Assembly (NCBI GenBank): GCA_039917655.1
Contig: JBDSJC010000002.1
Span: forward strand, 1-17,143
Origin: PNKC01 sp039917655
GTDB lineage: Bacteria; Chloroflexota; Dehalococcoidia; Tepidiformales; Tepidiformaceae
DNA length: 17,143 nt
Direction: 5' to 3'
Made by a program: the position numbers and the translations under genes. Below are positions 14,145 through 17,143 of the stretch, piece by piece. How positions within the stretch are numbered: the first letter of the stretch is position 1; the number at the start of each line of letters is the position of its first letter. Under the pieces are notes generated by a model. It saw only the letters and a list, made by a program, of their open reading frames with translations, had not been told where the DNA came from and ran no database searches.

Positions 14145-16586
14145 ATGCTCACTCCCTACCGCGTCCTTGACCTCACAACCGGCCGGGCCGCCCTCGGTCC
14201 GATGATCCTTGCCGACCTCGGCGCCGATGTGGTCAGAGTCGAGCCGCCGGGTGGCTCGGCCGACCGCCAGGCACCGCCCATCGACCCTGCCGCCGCGCCC
14301 GGCATGGAGAGCCTGCTCTTCCACGCCTACAACCGGAACAAGCGCGGCGTAACGCTCGAACTCGGGACGGCTCCCGGCCGCACGGCGTTCCTCGAACTCG
14401 TTAGCTCCGCGCACTTCCTCTTCGAAAACGACGCGCCCGGGGCTATGGCGGCTCGGGGCCTCGGATTCGACGACCTGCGCGCCGTCAACCCCGGCCTGGT
14501 CTACGTGGCGACCACGCCCTTCGGCCAGGATGGCCCCTACGCCAACCACGCCGCCAGCGACATCACGCTCGCGGCAATGGGCGGGATGATGGCCTTGAAC
14601 GGCGATGCCGACCGGCCACCAGTGCGCATCACCGTGCCCCAGACCGCGCTCCACGCCGCCGCCGAAAGCGCCCTCGCCGCACTCGTCGCCCACTTTCGCC
14701 GCATCCAGACCGGCGAGGGCCAGTTCGTCGATGTTTCGGTCCAGGCGAGCGTTTTCTGGACGGGCCTGAACGCCATGATCGCCTCGGCCATCCAGGGCAA
14801 AAACATCGAGCGCGCGGGGACGTTGCTCCAACTCGGTGTGACTGACCTTCCGCTGGTCTACGAGACTGCCGACGGTCAGGTTGTGCTCGTTCCCACCGGT
14901 GCGACCATGGCAGGCCTCGTTGGGAAGCTCGTCGAAGACGGCGCGGCCCCTGCATCGTGGCTGACCGATGAGGATTGGCCGACCTACGACCTCCGTTTCC
15001 TCACGGGCCAGCCCGTGGCTATCTCCACCGACGAGGCCGTCGAAGCCCTCCGGCGCTTCACCCGCCTGCACAGCAAAGCCGAGCTCTTCCAATGGGGTCT
15101 AGCCCATGGGGTGACGATCGTTCCAGTAACCACCACCGCCGATGTCCTCACCTTCGACCACCTCGCCGAGCGCGGCTACTGGCACGGCTACGAGCTTGCC
15201 GGCGGCCGGCAGGTGCGGATTCCAGGCGCCTTCGTTCGCCCACAAAACACTCCGCTTTCGATACGCCGGCCCGCGCCAACGCCCGGCGAGCACACAAAGG
15301 AAGTCGCAGACGAATGGGTCGGCAAGGGCGTTGCGTTCCCGAGCGATCCCATTGCCCCATCTGCCGGTCCGCCCGCGCTCCCGTTCGCGGGACTTAAGGT
15401 GGCCGACTTTTCCTGGATCGGCGTTGGCCCGATAACCGCCAAGTACTTCGCCGACCACGGCGCCACCGTCGTCCGCATCGAATCCGGAGCGCCTGTCGAC
15501 CGCCTGCGTGGCGCGGGGCCGCACAAGGACGGCATCCCAGGGGTCAACCGTTCGCAATTTTTCGGCTCCTTCAACACTTCGAAGAAGGGCATCTCGCTCA
15601 ACCTCAAGGACCCGGCCGGGCTCGCCATCGCGAAGAAGCTGCTGGCGTGGTGCGATGTCGCATTCGAATCGTTCACCCCCGGCACGATGCAGGACCTCGG
15701 ACTCGGCTACGGCGTGGCGAAAGATCTGAACCCCGGCATCATCATGGTCAGCAGCTGCCTCATGGGTCAGACGGGGCCAGCAGCGAATCTCGCCGGCTAC
15801 GGCTACCACGCGGCCGCAGTCTCGGGCTTCTACGAGGTCACAGGCTGGCCGGACCGCCCGCCCGGGGGCCCGTTTAACGCCTACACCGATGTCATCGCGC
15901 CGCACTTCCTCGGTGCGACCGTGATGGCCGCCATCGAACATCGCCGCCGCACTGGCGAGGGCCAATACATCGAACAGGCGCAGATGGAGTCCGCGCTCCA
16001 CTTCCTCACGCCCGAACTGCTCGAAACCCAGGTCAGCGGCCGGATGCCGCGCCGCGCGGGGAACGGCTCGCCGTACTTCGCGCCCCACAACGCCTACCCC
16101 TGCGAGGGTGAAGACCAGTGGGTCGCGATCGCTGTCGAAACCGAAGCCCAGTGGATCGCCCTGCGGAGCACGCTTGGCAACCCCGGCTGGGCGATGGACT
16201 CGCGCTTCGACACCGCTGCCGGCCGCCTCGAACACCACGACGAGATCGACGAGTACCTCGGCGAGTTCACCTTCTACCAGGAACGCTACACCGTGATGGA
16301 GTTGCTCCAGAAGGGAGGCGTGCCCGCGGGCGTTGTGCAGCGCTCAAGCGACCTGCTGAATGACCCGCAACTCGCCCATCGCCGCTTTTATCACCCGATG
16401 ACCCACACAGAGATGGGCGAAGTGCCGTACGAGGGCCACATGTTCAACATCCGCGGCTACGAAAGCGGCCCGCGATTCCCTGCTCCCTGCCTCGGCGAAC
16501 ACACCGCCGAGATCCTGATCGAAGTGCTCGGCCTCTCGGACGACGAGCTGTCGGATGCGCTCGCCAGCGGCGCGGTGGGCACGTGA
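14145..16586 (+). CDS. Tandem two-domain family III CoA-transferase (CaiB/BaiF)
   Basis: 813 aa, two CoA-transferase domains. The first (1-385) opens YRVLDLTTGRAALGPMILAD and closes with 'PAPTPGEHTKEV', a normal domain end. The second (about 414-813) opens GLKVADFSWIGVGPITAKYF and ends LGEHTAEILIEVLG. 'TGEGQ' occurs in both (189-193 and 603-607). The catalytic aspartate is Asp582 in the second half (YTDVIAPHFLG). At the same place the first half reads VPQTALHAAAE (164-174), with no acidic residue, so only the second half should be active. It probably transfers CoA between acyl-CoA and a free acid. It differs clearly from the fused enzyme at 339, so it is not a recent duplicate. It could be co-expressed with the exporter pair upstream. 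Confidence 0.93.
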   Translation: MLTPYRVLDLTTGRAALGPMILADLGADVVRVEPPGGSADRQAPPIDPAAAPGMESLLFHAYNRNKRGVTLELGTAPGRTAFLELVSSAHFLFENDAPGAMAARGLGFDDLRAVNPGLVYVATTPFGQDGPYANHAASDITLAAMGGMMALNGDADRPPVRITVPQTALHAAAESALAALVAHFRRIQTGEGQFVDVSVQASVFWTGLNAMIASAIQGKNIERAGTLLQLGVTDLPLVYETADGQVVLVPTGATMAGLVGKLVEDGAAPASWLTDEDWPTYDLRFLTGQPVAISTDEAVEALRRFTRLHSKAELFQWGLAHGVTIVPVTTTADVLTFDHLAERGYWHGYELAGGRQVRIPGAFVRPQNTPLSIRRPAPTPGEHTKEVADEWVGKGVAFPSDPIAPSAGPPALPFAGLKVADFSWIGVGPITAKYFADHGATVVRIESGAPVDRLRGAGPHKDGIPGVNRSQFFGSFNTSKKGISLNLKDPAGLAIAKKLLAWCDVAFESFTPGTMQDLGLGYGVAKDLNPGIIMVSSCLMGQTGPAANLAGYGYHAAAVSGFYEVTGWPDRPPGGPFNAYTDVIAPHFLGATVMAAIEHRRRTGEGQYIEQAQMESALHFLTPELLETQVSGRMPRRAGNGSPYFAPHNAYPCEGEDQWVAIAVETEAQWIALRSTLGNPGWAMDSRFDTAAGRLEHHDEIDEYLGEFTFYQERYTVMELLQKGGVPAGVVQRSSDLLNDPQLAHRRFYHPMTHTEMGEVPYEGHMFNIRGYESGPRFPAPCLGEHTAEILIEVLGLSDDELSDALASGAVGT

Positions 16587-16611
16587 CGACGCGACGTCTG
16601 ACGTCAGCCGT

Positions 16612-16664
16612 GAGGGCCTGTGCCCTCCGGCATCGCCGCCCGAGGGGCTAGCCGGGTCCCTCGG
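16612..16664 (+). terminator. Two GC-rich hairpins after the CoA-transferase
   Basis: GAGGGC/GCCCTC (16612-16617 with 16622-16627, loop CTGT) and CCGAGGG/CCCTCGG (16640-16646 with 16658-16664) stand in tandem 25-80 bases after the stop. Neither has a T-run. They may terminate or stabilise the 3' end of the long transcript. Confidence 0.35.
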
Positions 16665-16771
16665 TGAGCGCAAGGTCCTGACGCCGAACCGCACGGTGCG
16701 CCCGCAACCGGACTGGGGCAAAGGAGGATGGATTTTACATTCTCCGGGTGCAGGCCCTATGCGAAGAATGT

Positions 16772-16777
16772 TATAAC
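16772..16777 (+). promoter_or_regulatory. Extended -10-like element
   Basis: TATAAC preceded by TGT forms a TGnTATAAC extended -10, about 50 bases before TTG 16826. No -35 is recognisable. The lower-GC context (16728-16780) also looks like a promoter region. Confidence 0.4.
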
Positions 16778-16825
16778 GGTCACCAAACCCCCGTAAGTGG
16801 AACAACCGGGGGGCGGAGGCGAACG

Positions 16826-17116
16826 TTGACCCAAAGCCTGGAAGTCCTCCAGGTCCTTGACGAGAGCCACGCGCGCCTCCTTGACCGGCACGAGCAGATG
16901 GTGTTGGCCGGTGCGTGGCTCGCGATGAGCACCGCGGCGATGGCCAATCTGTTCGCCTGCAGCCCGGCGACGAACCAGCGCAGCTCGCCGCGAGGAGGGA
17001 GAGGGCGGCAAACAGGATTAGTATTGTCCGCACTGGCTGATGGTATCAGTGGGTGGCGGCGACTGTGTTGCCTGCGCGTAAACTCTCAGCTCAGCTCCAC
17101 GCGGTCCGGGCACTAG
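16826..17116 (+). CDS. Uncertain small hypothetical protein
   Basis: A TTG at 16826 with GGAGG seven bases upstream opens MTQSLEVLQVLDESHARLLD, continuing RHEQMVLAGAWLAMSTAA to about 96 aa. Codon third positions are G/C-rich up to about 16996, then the frame loses coding character (Arg/Ser/Gly-rich), so the gene may be truncated or frameshifted there. The N-terminal helix, with charged residues in a heptad-like order, could be a short coiled coil. No family is recognised. A competing frame on the other strand starts near 17033 with a lipoprotein-like signal, so the call is weak. Confidence 0.35.
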   Translation: MTQSLEVLQVLDESHARLLDRHEQMVLAGAWLAMSTAAMANLFACSPATNQRSSPRGGRGRQTGLVLSALADGISGWRRLCCLRVNSQLSSTRSGH

Positions 17117-17143
17117 CCTGCGCACAACCCGCCGTGTCCGCCG

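Noticed and set aside
16344..17033. 229-aa minus-strand frame with lipoprotein-like signal
   Set aside because: The signal is attractive, but the rest is low-complexity and runs back into the 3' end of the CoA-transferase; kept only as an observation.
1..17143. CRISPR arrays and insertion sequences
   Set aside because: No regularly spaced repeats, transposase-like frames or terminal inverted repeats with target duplications were seen, although the 7376-8260 cassette has foreign-looking composition.

Overview
This is a high-GC bacterial window (mostly about 65-68% GC by hand count) and protein-coding almost throughout, with no rRNA, tRNA or CRISPR array visible. The gene content suggests a Chloroflexota organism of the Dehalococcoidia type: several tandem family III CoA-transferases, a double-hotdog MaoC hydratase, an OFA-like MFS carrier, a DrrAB-like exporter, a TadZ/CpaE-like ATPase and AbrB/PIN pairs. 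That placement is an inference from content and style, not from a marker gene. A compact promoter pattern, a -10 hexamer ending exactly six bases before the start codon, recurs and suggests frequent leaderless transcripts.

Layout. A divergent MFS exporter is cut by the left edge (minus strand). Rightward follow a two-domain family III CoA-transferase (339-2693), a coupled 110-aa protein of unknown function, a TadZ/CpaE-like ATPase with a degenerate receiver domain, a spermidine-synthase-like Rossmann protein, a secreted CAP-domain protein that appears to start at CTG behind a hairpin covering its ribosome binding site, a 30-residue membrane micropeptide, and a MaoC-type enoyl-CoA hydratase (6409-7263).

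The minus-strand block 7376-9767 contains two parts. One is a lower-GC two-gene cassette (about 53% GC counted over 7381-7680): a two-helix membrane protein whose stop overlaps the start of a small SinR-family/Cas2-like-looking protein, preceded by a perfect palindrome. The other is a third CoA-transferase. The cassette looks acquired and is the best candidate here for an undescribed system.

Rightward again come two tandem AbrB-type antitoxin genes. The first has lost its reading frame near the end and has no toxin; the second overlaps a PIN-domain (VapC-like) toxin. They are followed by an OFA-like MFS transporter, a DrrA/DrrB-like ABC exporter pair, and a second two-domain CoA-transferase (14145-16586). 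The last 550 bases hold hairpins and one uncertain small gene.

How the genes work together. Family III CoA-transferases activate carboxylic acids by moving CoA from another thioester, MaoC/hydratase-2 proteins hydrate the resulting enoyl-CoA, and the MFS carrier could bring in the acid. The window therefore reads as a piece of carboxylic-acid catabolism with mobile toxin-antitoxin and cassette insertions. In all three CoA-transferases only the C-terminal half keeps the catalytic aspartate, so the N-terminal halves may have become structural or substrate-selecting.
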